Part shown: positions 1-6,571 of the stretch, piece by piece
Layout of the letters: every line of letters begins with the position of its first letter
Position numbering within the stretch: position 1 is the stretch's first letter
Assembly (NCBI GenBank): GCA_023621975.1
Contig: JAMOAC010000134.1
Location: forward strand, 1-9,848
DNA: 9,848 nt
Source of the DNA: Bacillota bacterium
GTDB taxonomy: Bacteria > Bacillota_A > Clostridia > Acetivibrionales > DUMB01
Direction: 5' to 3'
The notes under the pieces: model-generated
What the model was told of the DNA's origin: nothing
What the model saw: the letters and a program-made list of their open reading frames with translations, nothing else
The model's database searches: none
Made by a program: the position numbers and the translations under genes

Positions 1-240
1 GGACATTTTATTTACTCGCTTGCTGAATCACTGGCAATAGCAGTAATCGATGCAAATGTTGCCCTTGTAGGTGTGGCAAACATTAAATACAAGACACCCG
101 TATATGCCGGAAATAAGCTTCTGGCAAAGGCAGAAGTCAAAAGAGTAAGGGAAAGAAACTATATTGTCTGGGTCAGAATCACAGAAAAGCAAACTGAAGT
201 ATTCAGGGGAAAATTTATATTAGTTTCTCTTGAAAAGTAG
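1..240 (+). CDS. fapR: FapR, fatty acid/phospholipid synthesis repressor (C-terminal 79 residues; 5' end outside window)
   Basis: This is the 3' end of a gene read in frame 1 from the first base to the TAG at 238-240. The 79 residues match the hotdog-fold effector domain of FapR. They open with [17 protein letters not shown], followed by the segment [21 protein letters not shown], which corresponds to the conserved ADIRF..PV..G..VVAKA region of the Bacillus protein. In the family, this domain binds malonyl-CoA and releases the N-terminal helix-turn-helix from operators in front of fap and fab genes. The DNA-binding half is not visible here. The gene lies 67 bases upstream of plsX, the order known from Bacillus, so autoregulation together with plsX is likely but not shown. 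I see no clear FapR operator in the 67-base gap. A thioesterase-like hotdog protein is the only alternative, and the context argues against it. Confidence 0.88.
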   Translation, partial: GHFIYSLAESLAIAVIDANVALVGVANIKYKTPVYAGNKLLAKAEVKRVRERNYIVWVRITEKQTEVFRGKFILVSLEK

Positions 241-307
241 CTGAAAAAATAGTATTTTTATATTACATTAATACGCTGTAAAAATTATCTATCCGGGAGT
301 GAATACC

Positions 308-1318
308 TTGAGAATTTTGGTTGACGCAATGGGTGGAGATAATGCTCCAGATGCGATAGTTAACGGGTGCATAGATGCAATAAAAAGTCAAAACGGATTT
401 GATATTGTACTCATAGGTGACAATGCTCGGATAACTAAAATACTGGATTCCAGGAAGTTCAGCAGTCCCAGGATCCAGGTTATACATGCTAAAGAAGTTA
501 TCACTAATGAAGATATACCTACTCGGGCTATTAAACTGAAAAAAAATTCATCCATGGTTGTCGGATTTAACATGCTGAAGCAAAAAGAAGGCGATGCATT
601 CATTTCCGCGGGAAATACAGGTGCTCTTCTTACCGGTTCTTTGCTGATTCTTGGAAGGCTGAAGGGAGTAGACAGGCCTGCTCTGGGCGCAATAATACCA
701 ACCAGAAAGGGAAAGGCTCTTTTGATTGATGCAGGATTGAATTCTTCCTGCAAACCTATAAATTATGTGCAGTTTGGGATTTTGGGATCTGTTTACTTTA
801 AAGAACTATACGGTATTGAGCGTCCCACGGTCGGGTTGGTAAATATGGGTACCGAGGCCAGAAAAGGTACTCAGGTCCTAAAAAATGCATACGAGCTTTT
901 GTCAAAGTCAAATCTTAACTTTATCGGTAACGTAGAAGGCAGAGACATACCGGAAGGGAATGTTGATATAGCTGTTTGCGACGGTTATATCGGAAATGTA
1001 CTGCTCAAGTTCCTGGAAGGCGCAGGTTCGTTCTTTATGGCTTTCCTTAAAGGAATGTTTAAAAGAACTATTTTTTCAAAGCTTTCTCTGCTTTTTGTCA
1101 TGAGGGATATGAAAGAATTTAAACGGAAGCTCGATGTTGATGTGGACGGAGGCGCCCCTATACTGGGAGTTAACGGATTGGTCATCAAAAGCCACGGGAA
1201 TTCCAATGCCAAGACAATAAAACATGTAGTATTAAAAGCATATGACATGGTAAAAAATTCATTAATGGAGAAAATCGAAAAAAGTCTATACAACCTGGAG
1301 GCTGGAAATATTGGGTAA
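308..1318 (+). CDS. plsX: PlsX, phosphate acyltransferase (acyl-ACP:phosphate)
   Basis: PlsX converts acyl-ACP and phosphate to acyl-phosphate, the acyl donor for PlsY in phospholipid synthesis. It is a peripheral membrane enzyme in the family. Family motifs are plain: VDAMGGDNAP at residues 5-14, SAGNTGALL from about 100, MGTEARKGTQ, NVEGRDIPEGNVDIAVCDGYIGN in the middle, and GGAPILGVNG with IKSHGNS near the C-terminus. I chose the TTG at 308, giving 336 residues and the usual MRI(L)VDAMGG start, because GGGAGTGA at 295-302 is then a ribosome site at normal distance. A GTG at 299 would add three residues but lies inside that site. The last 8 bases overlap the fabH start, suggesting translational coupling. 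The upstream gap (241-307) is AT-rich, with only a loose GTATT/AATAC inverted pair. Confidence 0.95.
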   Translation: MRILVDAMGGDNAPDAIVNGCIDAIKSQNGFDIVLIGDNARITKILDSRKFSSPRIQVIHAKEVITNEDIPTRAIKLKKNSSMVVGFNMLKQKEGDAFISAGNTGALLTGSLLILGRLKGVDRPALGAIIPTRKGKALLIDAGLNSSCKPINYVQFGILGSVYFKELYGIERPTVGLVNMGTEARKGTQVLKNAYELLSKSNLNFIGNVEGRDIPEGNVDIAVCDGYIGNVLLKFLEGAGSFFMAFLKGMFKRTIFSKLSLLFVMRDMKEFKRKLDVDVDGGAPILGVNGLVIKSHGNSNAKTIKHVVLKAYDMVKNSLMEKIEKSLYNLEAGNIG

Positions 1319-2309
1319 TTTAGCGCAAGGAATCGGAATAATTGGAATAGGTAGCGCCGTTCCCGAGAAAGTTCTGACTAATTTCGATTTGGAAAAAATG
1401 GTAGATACTTCTGATGAATGGATACAAAAAAGGACAGGGATATCTGAAAGAAGAATCCTGGATAAAAAGACACCGGCTTACGTCCTTGGCGTGGAAGCTG
1501 CAAGGAAAGCAATTGATGATGCCGGGATAAAACCTGAAGACATAGACTTGATTATTGTTAGCACTTCCTGTCCTGATTACCTGTCTCCTTCCGTCTCATG
1601 TATTATTCAAAAGGAAATCAAAGCGGTCAACGCTGCTGCATTTGATTTAAATGCCGCATGTTCCGGATTTGTATATGCCATGACTACCGCTTATCAGTTT
1701 ATTGCAAACGGTTACTATAAGTATGTCCTGATTGTTGCGTGTGAAGGCCTTTCAAAAATTGTGGACTGGGAAGACCGCAATACCTGTGTCCTTTTTGGCG
1801 ACGGATCAGGTGCAGTGGTTCTAGGAGCGGTTGAAAATGAATATGGAATAATAAATACGGAAATCGGTGCTGACGGTAGCGTGGGACATTTCCTGACAAT
1901 ACCCTGCTGTCATCTTAGCGATGAGGATATGAAAAAGCGCCTGCATGATAATAAAAGGGTAATTTGGATGGACGGAAGTGAAGTATTTAAGTTTGCTGTA
2001 AGGATAATGGCTTATGCCGTTGAAAAAGTTTTGCATAAAAGCAAAATGACGATGGACGACATAGAGCTTATAGTACCGCACCAGGCTAACATAAGGATAA
2101 TTGACGGGGCGGCAAAGAGAATGGGTATACCGATTGAAAAAGTTTATTCCAATGTACACAAATACGGAAATATGTCTTCGGCTTCAATTCCCATAGCCTT
2201 GGAGGAAGCCTGGAAAAACGGCAACATTTCCAAAGGAGACAATATTGTACTTGTTGGATTTGGCGGAGGCTTAACATGGGCTTCTGTACTTATAAAATGG
2301 CACAGATAA
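1311..2309 (+). CDS. fabH: FabH, beta-ketoacyl-ACP synthase III
   Basis: FabH starts fatty acid synthesis by condensing a short acyl-CoA with malonyl-ACP in the cytosol. The 332-residue length is normal for the family. The catalytic triad is visible: Cys117 in NAACSGF, His257 in VPHQANIRI and Asn287 in YGNMSSASI. The N-terminal GIGSAVPEKVLTN and DEWIQKRTGISERR segments and the GFGGGLTW ending are also typical. The start is a TTG at 1311, with GGAGG at 1297-1301 nine bases upstream, and it sits within the last 8 bases of plsX. Whether the primer is acetyl-CoA or a branched acyl-CoA cannot be read with confidence from the sequence. fabD follows after 24 bases with no terminator, so the genes are probably co-transcribed. 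Confidence 0.96.
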   Translation: MGNLAQGIGIIGIGSAVPEKVLTNFDLEKMVDTSDEWIQKRTGISERRILDKKTPAYVLGVEAARKAIDDAGIKPEDIDLIIVSTSCPDYLSPSVSCIIQKEIKAVNAAAFDLNAACSGFVYAMTTAYQFIANGYYKYVLIVACEGLSKIVDWEDRNTCVLFGDGSGAVVLGAVENEYGIINTEIGADGSVGHFLTIPCCHLSDEDMKKRLHDNKRVIWMDGSEVFKFAVRIMAYAVEKVLHKSKMTMDDIELIVPHQANIRIIDGAAKRMGIPIEKVYSNVHKYGNMSSASIPIALEEAWKNGNISKGDNIVLVGFGGGLTWASVLIKWHR

Positions 2310-2333
2310 TATTAACCGGATTGGGGGGTTTCT

Positions 2334-3266
2334 ATGTCAAAAATAGCCTTTATTTTCCCCGGACAGGGTGCGCAGTACGTAGGCATGGGAAAGCAAATAG
2401 TCGATGCTTACCCCAAAGCAAATGAGGTCTTCGAACAGGCATCTGAAGCAGTAGGTTATGACATGAAGAAACTTGTATTTGAAAGCGATGAAGAGACACT
2501 GAAGATAACCGAAAATACACAACCTGCAATATTTACGGTGAGTATGGCATGCATGCAGCCTCTTCTTGAAAACGGCATAAAACCGGACGTGGCTGCCGGG
2601 CTAAGCCTTGGCGAATACAGTGCCCATGTTGCTGCAGGTACCATTTCACTTATGGATGCAGCTGCCGTTCTTAAAAAGAGAGGCAAATTCATGCAGGAGG
2701 CGGTACCGATTGGAGTAGGCATGATGGCCGCAATAATCGGGCTTCAGGATGATGATGTAATTGACTGCTGTAACGACGCGGCATCCTATGGGATAGTGGA
2801 ACCTGTAAATTTCAACTGTCCCGGACAAATTGTAATTGCAGGTGAAGTAAAAGCAGTTGAGAAGGCTATGGAACTTTGCAAGGAGAAAGGTGCAAAGCGA
2901 GCTGTTCCTCTTGCAGTGAGCGCACCGTTCCACAGCAGGTTGCTCAAGTCTGCAGGTGAAAAGCTGGCGAAGGAACTTGAAAAAATAAAATTTAACGAAA
3001 TGAAATTGCCCGTAGTTTCAAATGTAAACGCCTCATATGTCACTGATTGTTCAATAGTAAAGGACCTTCTTGTAAAGCAGGTTTCAAGCCCTGTATTATG
3101 GGAAAAGTCCGTTAGGAACATGATTGAAAACGGCGTAGATACATTTGTGGAAATCGGGCCCGGTAAAGTTTTAAGCGGATTTGTGAAAAAGATCAACAAG
3201 GAAGTTAATACTTATAACGTTGAGGATCTGGATTCACTGAATAAAACGTTGTCAGCCCTGGCATAA
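2334..3266 (+). CDS. fabD: FabD, malonyl-CoA:ACP transacylase
   Basis: FabD moves the malonyl group from CoA to the phosphopantetheine of ACP, supplying FabH and FabF with extender units. The 310-residue protein has the oxyanion-hole motif PGQGAQ at 9-14, the nucleophile Ser91 in GLSLGEYSA, Arg116 for the malonyl carboxylate, and His200 in SAPFHS. The C-terminal [12 protein letters not shown] segment is also typical. The ATG at 2334 follows an odd ribosome site: a run of six G (2323-2328) in place of AGGAGG, which would pair with the 16S tail partly through G-U pairs. fabG comes 112 bases downstream, and that gap contains a palindrome and a possible promoter rather than a terminator. Confidence 0.96.
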   Translation: MSKIAFIFPGQGAQYVGMGKQIVDAYPKANEVFEQASEAVGYDMKKLVFESDEETLKITENTQPAIFTVSMACMQPLLENGIKPDVAAGLSLGEYSAHVAAGTISLMDAAAVLKKRGKFMQEAVPIGVGMMAAIIGLQDDDVIDCCNDAASYGIVEPVNFNCPGQIVIAGEVKAVEKAMELCKEKGAKRAVPLAVSAPFHSRLLKSAGEKLAKELEKIKFNEMKLPVVSNVNASYVTDCSIVKDLLVKQVSSPVLWEKSVRNMIENGVDTFVEIGPGKVLSGFVKKINKEVNTYNVEDLDSLNKTLSALA

Positions 3267-3278
3267 CTTTTATTACAT

Positions 3279-3298
3279 CTATATACATATGTATATAG
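3279..3298. promoter_or_regulatory. Perfect 20-bp palindrome between fabD and fabG, candidate operator
   Basis: CTATATACATATGTATATAG reads the same on both strands over all 20 bases; the symmetry stops at the next base on each side. It lies 12 bases after the fabD stop and abuts or overlaps the weak -35 of the proposed fabG promoter, a classic place for a repressor dimer. It does not resemble the known FapR operator (TTAGTAC..TACTAA type), so a different regulator would be needed. In RNA, a loop-closed form could make an AU-rich hairpin of at most 8 pairs. The binding protein is unknown. Confidence 0.5.
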
Positions 3299-3326
3299 GT
3301 ACACAAATAAAAAGTGAGATTATAAT
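3298..3326 (+). promoter_or_regulatory. Possible fabG promoter (TATAAT with weak -35)
   Basis: A perfect TATAAT stands at 3321-3326. Seventeen bases upstream is GGTACA (3298-3303), which matches TTGACA at only three positions, so recognition would be weak or depend on an activator. There is no TG extension. In DNA this AT-rich, a TATAAT can arise by chance. The 20-bp palindrome immediately upstream makes this site more credible than a bare -10 would be. Confidence 0.3.
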
Positions 3327-3334
3327 GTGCCAAG

Positions 3335-3358
3335 AAAAATTATTACAAAAATTATTAC
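3335..3358. repeat. Perfect tandem duplication of a 12-bp unit upstream of fabG
   Basis: AAAAATTATTAC occurs twice in direct succession (3335-3346 and 3347-3358), just before the fabG ribosome site. Two copies are consistent with recent replication slippage. No function is evident. Confidence 0.75.
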
Positions 3359-3378
3359 ATAAGAAAGGGATGCATAAT

Positions 3379-4122
3379 ATGCAACTGAAGGGGAAAACTG
3401 CTGTTGTAACCGGCTCCGGAAGAGGGCTTGGAAAGGCAATAGCCAGAAAACTTGCCATGATGGGAGCCAATATCGTTCTCAACGATATACCCGATTCCGA
3501 TTCAATTGATGAAACAGCAGAAGAATTCAGAGCTGAAGGTTTCAACGTCATCGTGACAAAGGGAGACGTAAGAAATTACGATGATGTCGAAAGCATGGTG
3601 AATAAAGCTGTTGAAGCTTTTGGACGTATTGATATCCTGGTAAACAATGCCGGAATAACAAGAGATACTCTTATGCTCAGAATGACGGAAAAAGACTGGG
3701 ACGATGTTCTTGATATAAACCTTAAAGGTGCATTTTTCTGCACAAAAGCCGTATCGAAAATAATGATGAAGCAAAAAAGCGGTAAAATAATTAATATTGC
3801 TTCTGTTGCCGGAGTAATGGGAAATGCCGGCCAGGCAAATTATGCGGCTTCAAAAGCAGGACTTATAGGACTTACAAAGTCTACTGCCAAAGAACTTGCT
3901 TCAAGAAATATTACCTGCAATGCAGTGGCACCTGGCTTGATAAAAAGTAAAATGACTGACGTACTTCCTGACAAAGTGAAGGAAACCTATTTAAAGAGCA
4001 TTCCTCTGAACAGGTTTGGGACGCCTGAAGATGTGGCAAATGTTGTAGGTTTTCTTGCTTCAGAAGAATCAGATTATATTACTGGTCAGGTAATACATAT
4101 TGACGGAGGATTAGTTATGTAA
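3379..4122 (+). CDS. fabG: FabG, 3-oxoacyl-ACP reductase
   Basis: FabG reduces 3-oxoacyl-ACP to 3-hydroxyacyl-ACP in each elongation cycle. It is a short-chain dehydrogenase/reductase, 247 residues from the chosen start, the normal size. Visible motifs are TGSGRGLG at 11-18 (nucleotide binding), NNAG at 89-92, and the catalytic residues Asn114, Ser142, Tyr155 and Lys159 (NYAASKAG). The C-terminal [18 protein letters not shown] segment is typical. I start at the ATG at 3379 ([12 protein letters not shown]), nine bases after AGAAAGGG. An in-frame ATG at 3370 has no room for a ribosome site, and one at 3289 would add a 30-residue unrelated tail. Asp36 follows the second strand (IVLND), the position at which SDR enzymes with Asp usually prefer NADH over NADPH. 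A general SDR role is possible, but the context makes FabG very likely. Confidence 0.95.
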   Translation: MQLKGKTAVVTGSGRGLGKAIARKLAMMGANIVLNDIPDSDSIDETAEEFRAEGFNVIVTKGDVRNYDDVESMVNKAVEAFGRIDILVNNAGITRDTLMLRMTEKDWDDVLDINLKGAFFCTKAVSKIMMKQKSGKIINIASVAGVMGNAGQANYAASKAGLIGLTKSTAKELASRNITCNAVAPGLIKSKMTDVLPDKVKETYLKSIPLNRFGTPEDVANVVGFLASEESDYITGQVIHIDGGLVM

Positions 4123-4128
4123 TAATAT

Positions 4129-4161
4129 CTAAATGTAAAAGTTAAACGCTTTTATATTTAG
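4129..4161 (+). promoter_or_regulatory. Hairpin 1 of the acpP leader
   Basis: CTAAATGTAAAAG (4129-4141) and CTTTTATATTTAG (4149-4161) form a 13-pair AU-rich stem with one G-U pair and a 7-base loop. It starts 6 bases after the fabG stop. It could protect the fabG 3' end or weakly attenuate read-through; there is no following U-run. Confidence 0.55.
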
Positions 4162-4166
4162 AGGTT

Positions 4167-4190
4167 TGAACAGCGCAAAAACGCTGTTCA
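4167..4190 (+). promoter_or_regulatory. Hairpin 2 of the acpP leader
   Basis: TGAACAGCG (4167-4175) pairs perfectly with CGCTGTTCA (4182-4190) around a CAAAAA loop. It is the most GC-rich structure between fabG and acpP. The bases after it (GTAAATGCAATTTTCTC) lack a proper U-run, so it is more likely a processing, stability or pausing element than a full terminator. Confidence 0.6.
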
Positions 4191-4220
4191 GTAAATGCAA
4201 TTTTCTCACAGTAATTATAA

Positions 4221-4260
4221 AATGGACTGATATGAATATAATATCATTCACCGGTCCATT
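4221..4260 (+). promoter_or_regulatory. Hairpin 3 of the acpP leader
   Basis: AATGGAC (4221-4227) pairs with GTCCATT (4254-4260), and inside it TGATAT (4228-4233) pairs with ATATCA (4241-4246). This gives a long stem with a 7-base bulge on the 3' side (4247-4253, TTCACCG) and a 7-base loop. Such an asymmetric bulge is common in regulatory RNA, but it does not match any riboswitch class I recognise. Confidence 0.45.
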
Positions 4261-4280
4261 ATAATCATCATAATTTAATT

Positions 4281-4300
4281 CCTCTTTGAGGGGAGGTGAG
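4281..4300 (+). promoter_or_regulatory. acpP ribosome binding site with adjoining CCTC/GAGG hairpin
   Basis: GGAGGTGA at 4292-4299 is a near-ideal Shine-Dalgarno sequence before the ATG at 4304, as expected for an abundant protein. Just upstream, CCTC (4281-4284) can pair with GAGG at 4288-4291, leaving the site open. It can also pair with the identical GAGG at 4293-4296, covering the site. The two pairings exclude each other. Confidence 0.5.
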
Positions 4301-4303
4301 TAA

Positions 4304-4531
4304 ATGGTATTTGAAAAGGTAAAGAAAATCATTGTTGACCAGTTGGGAGTTGATGAAGACGATGTAACATTGGAAGCATCTTTCATCGATGATCTTGGTG
4401 CAGACTCACTGGACATCGTTGAATTAATAATGGCTCTCGAAGAGGAATTCGACCTCGAAATTCCCGACAGTGAAGCCGAAAAGATTGTAACCGTAGGAGA
4501 TGCGGTTGAGTACATTAAAAACAACACATAA
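4304..4531 (+). CDS. acpP: Acyl carrier protein
   Basis: ACP carries the growing acyl chain on a phosphopantetheine arm through all the Fab enzymes and to PlsX. The 75-residue acidic protein has the family signature [20 protein letters not shown], with the modified serine at residue 35 of the DSL motif, followed by the recognition helix. The C-terminal VGDAVEYI helix is also usual. It has a very strong ribosome site and its own intrinsic terminator directly after the stop codon. A 181-base structured leader separates it from fabG. This fits separate high-level expression, through its own start site or mRNA processing, although no convincing promoter is visible in the leader. Confidence 0.97.
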   Translation: MVFEKVKKIIVDQLGVDEDDVTLEASFIDDLGADSLDIVELIMALEEEFDLEIPDSEAEKIVTVGDAVEYIKNNT

Positions 4532-4560
4532 AAAAAGTCCCATCACTGGGACTTTTTTTT
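4531..4560 (+). terminator. Intrinsic terminator after acpP
   Basis: AGTCCCA (4536-4542) and TGGGACT (4547-4553) form a perfect stem around a TCAC loop, with six or more A before and a run of eight T (4553-4560) after. The structure begins at the acpP stop codon. It should end most transcripts from fapR-acpP, so fabF needs its own promoter. Confidence 0.93.
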
Positions 4561-4670
4561 AGAAGTAGAAAAATTATTGCTAAATTATTTGAAAAATACA
4601 ATTACATTATTTTTAAATTTATTACCAGATAATATTTCCAAACTTTATCAGCAAGTATTTTATTTATTAC

Positions 4671-4684
4671 TGCCAATATTGGCA
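4671..4684. promoter_or_regulatory. Perfect 14-bp palindrome TGCCAATATTGGCA
   Basis: TGCCAATATTGGCA is fully symmetrical and is one of the few GC-containing elements in the acpP-fabF gap. A related half, TTGCCAA, recurs at 4789-4795. It looks like a dimeric-protein site, but it is more than 450 bases upstream of fabF and has no clear promoter beside it. The rest of 4561-4804 is plain AT-rich DNA with scattered TTGCTAAAT-like words. Confidence 0.4.
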
Positions 4685-4804
4685 CTAAAATTACAGTGCA
4701 AACAGTATTGTTAAACAAACGGAATTATTAATAAAATTGTATTGAAAAAATGTGTTGCTGAATAAATGTTATTTTTTCTCAAATACAGTTGCCAAACTAT
4801 TATT

Positions 4805-5057
4805 GCTAAATAAATATAACTGCTAAACAAAATGCAAAGTTAATTGCTAAGTTAATTGTTAATTAATTGCTAAATTAATCACTAAATTAATCGCTAAACA
4901 AATATCTACACAAATTGCTAAATCAATTGTTAAATTAATTACTAAATTAAGCTAGTTCATGGCTTAATTAATTTGCTAAATAACTCAAGTTAAACTTATT
5001 GCTGAATAAAATATTGAATATTGTTGCTAAATCTCATTATTAAGTATTATTACTAAA
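4805..5057. repeat. Degenerate 12-bp tandem repeat array between acpP and fabF
   Basis: Units close to GCTAAATTAATT follow one another. The unit starts near 4846, 4858, 4869, 4881, 4893, 4905, 4917, 4929, 4941, 4951, 4963, 4975, 4989 and 5001 are spaced by 12 bases, with occasional 10, 11 or 14. Looser copies lie at 4805, 4822, 5026 and 5052. Variants are mostly GCTAAA, GTTAAA and ACTAAA. The 11- and 10-base units break any reading frame and stop codons are frequent, so it is not coding. It is not a CRISPR array because there are no unique spacers. It looks like an old, decaying slippage-derived minisatellite, or a set of protein-binding repeats. Confidence 0.75.
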
Positions 5058-5062
5058 TAAAA

Positions 5063-5103
5063 ACTATACAAATATATAGTATAATTGAATTAAATAAATT
5101 CAA
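5063..5103 (+). promoter_or_regulatory. Probable fabF promoter region with two inverted repeats
   Basis: TATAAT at 5080-5085 is the best -10 before fabF; no good -35 lies 16-18 bases upstream (the bases there are A-rich). ACTATA (5063-5068) and TATAGT (5075-5080) form an inverted repeat running into the -10. TTGAATT (5085-5091) and AATTCAA (5097-5103) form a second one right after it. An activator or repressor bound here would control fabF separately from the upstream genes. The assignment is inference from position and from the terminator after acpP. Confidence 0.35.
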
Positions 5104-5137
5104 ATGATTAGACTTATAACTTAACAGGAGGATAAGT

Positions 5138-6373
5138 ATGAAAAGGCGAGTAGTAATAACCGGTATGGGTGCTGTAACATCACTTGGAATTGGGGCAGAA
5201 GAATTTTGGAATTCAATAAAGTCTGGAAAGTCCGGAATAAGTCATGTAACAAGGATTGATGTAACAGATTTTCCAACAAAGGTTGCCAGCGAAGTAAAAA
5301 ATTTTGACCCTGCCGATTTCATTGATAAAAAAGATGCAAGAAGAATGGACAGGTACAACCATTTCGCCTTGGCAGCAACTAAAATGGCAGTTGAAAATTC
5401 ACGCCTTGACATGGAGAAGGTTGACAAGGACAGGGTGGGTGTTCTTATTGGCTCAGGGATCGGTGGAATAGAGACTCTGGAAGAACAGCATAAGGTCCTT
5501 TTGAGCAAGGGAGCCAAGAGGATAAGCCCATTCTTTATCCCAATGATGATAGCAAACATGGCATCCGGCCGTGTGGCAATTGAATATGGCGCAAAAGGAT
5601 ATAATAACTGTGTTGTAACTGCCTGTGCAACAGGCACAAACGCAATAGGTGACGCATTCAGGGTTATACAGAGGGGCGATGCGGATATAATGATTACAGG
5701 AGGCTCCGAAGCGCCTATCACACCTCTTTCCTTTGCGGGATTCTGCGCCATGGGAGCCATGTCGACCAATGAGGACCCGTCTACTGCAAGCAGGCCTTTT
5801 GATGCTGAAAGAGACGGATTTGTAATGGGAGAAGGTGCAGGAATACTTGTCATCGAAGAATTGGAACATGCTCTTAGAAGAGGTGCTGAAATAATTGCAG
5901 AAATAGTTGGTTACGGATGTACTAATGACGCTTTTCATATTACGGCTCCTGCGGAAAACGGCGAAGGTGCTGCAAAATCAATGCAACTTGCCCTCAATGA
6001 TGCAGGTATTAAACCTGAACAAATCAGTTATATAAACGCCCACGGTACATCAACAGATCTCAACGACAAAAATGAAACCGCGGCAATAAAGACCGTTTTC
6101 GGAGAACATGCGTATAAACTGGCTGTAAGCTCAACAAAGTCAATGACAGGCCATCTGCTTGGAGCGGCAGGTGCGATAGAGGCAATTGTTACTGCAAAGG
6201 TTGTTCAGGAAGGTTTTATTCCTCCTACAATAAACTATAAAACGCCTGATCCTGATTGCGATTTGGACTATGTTCCCAACGTTGGAAGAAGCGCTGACGT
6301 TGAATATGCAATGTCCAATTCCTTTGGATTTGGCGGGCATAATGCGGTTCTCATATTTAAGAAATATAAATAA
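5138..6373 (+). CDS. fabF: FabF, beta-ketoacyl-ACP synthase II
   Basis: FabF condenses malonyl-ACP with the growing acyl-ACP, the main elongation step. The 411-residue length fits the family. The catalytic set is complete: Cys163 in TACATGTN, His302 in [11 protein letters not shown], Lys334 and His339 in [13 protein letters not shown]. The gating residues Ile108 (GSGIGG) and Phe398 in SFGFGGHN are at their usual places. The ATG at 5138 has AGGAGG at 5126-5131, six bases upstream. The gene is isolated: an intrinsic terminator and a repeat array precede it, and another repeat array and palindromes follow it, so it is probably transcribed alone. The sequence is intact, and I see no sign of transfer in its codon use. 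Confidence 0.96.
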   Translation: MKRRVVITGMGAVTSLGIGAEEFWNSIKSGKSGISHVTRIDVTDFPTKVASEVKNFDPADFIDKKDARRMDRYNHFALAATKMAVENSRLDMEKVDKDRVGVLIGSGIGGIETLEEQHKVLLSKGAKRISPFFIPMMIANMASGRVAIEYGAKGYNNCVVTACATGTNAIGDAFRVIQRGDADIMITGGSEAPITPLSFAGFCAMGAMSTNEDPSTASRPFDAERDGFVMGEGAGILVIEELEHALRRGAEIIAEIVGYGCTNDAFHITAPAENGEGAAKSMQLALNDAGIKPEQISYINAHGTSTDLNDKNETAAIKTVFGEHAYKLAVSSTKSMTGHLLGAAGAIEAIVTAKVVQEGFIPPTINYKTPDPDCDLDYVPNVGRSADVEYAMSNSFGFGGHNAVLIFKKYK

Positions 6374-6390
6374 CATGAAGGTATAAAAAA

Positions 6391-6534
6391 GCATTTATGC
6401 ATAAAAACATTTATGCATAAAAGGATTTATGCATAAAAAGCATTTATACATAAATAGCATTTATGTATAAATTGCATGTATAAATAGCATAAATGAATAT
6501 ATATCATAATGTGTATAAATAACATAAATGTATT
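6391..6534. repeat. Degenerate 16-17-bp palindromic tandem repeats downstream of fabF
   Basis: Units close to GCATTTATGCATAAAAA start at 6391, 6408, 6424, 6440 and 6457. A shortened copy at 6474 and decayed pieces (GCATAAATG, CATAATGTGTATAAATA, ACATAAATGTATT) continue to about 6534. The core TTTATGCATAAA is itself a perfect palindrome in the first three units and becomes TTTATACATAAA or TTTATGTATAAA in the next two. Single-strand forms could fold within or between units. The array begins 17 bases after the fabF stop. There are no spacers, so it is not CRISPR, and no ORF of note. Confidence 0.75.
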
Positions 6535-6571
6535 ATTAATTAACATATAGAATTGCATTTTATACAAGTGG

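Noticed and set aside
299..307. GTG at 299 as the plsX start
   Set aside because: It would sit inside the only Shine-Dalgarno sequence; the TTG at 308 is correctly spaced and gives the family N-terminus.
241..307. A FapR operator upstream of plsX
   Set aside because: Only a loose GTATT/AATAC inverted pair is present; neither half matches TTAGTAC/TACTAA well.
3289..3378. An N-terminal extension of FabG starting at the ATG at 3289
   Set aside because: The ATG lies inside the 20-bp palindrome, has no ribosome site, and the extra 30 residues do not resemble FabG. The ATG at 3379 has a proper site and the canonical N-terminus.
4190..4221. A promoter directly upstream of acpP with TATAAA at 4216-4221
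   Set aside because: No -35-like hexamer occurs 16-18 bases upstream, and the -10 runs into hairpin 3.
4846..5012. Reading the 12-bp array as a coding repeat (Ala-Lys-Leu-Ile)
   Set aside because: Units of 10, 11 and 14 bases break the frame and stop codons occur in all frames.
5242..5853. A 203-residue open frame on the - strand opposite fabF
   Set aside because: It lies wholly inside the strongly supported fabF gene, shows no family motifs, and is an antisense shadow.
6391..6534. A CRISPR array
   Set aside because: The units are directly adjacent with no unique spacers, and no cas genes are present.
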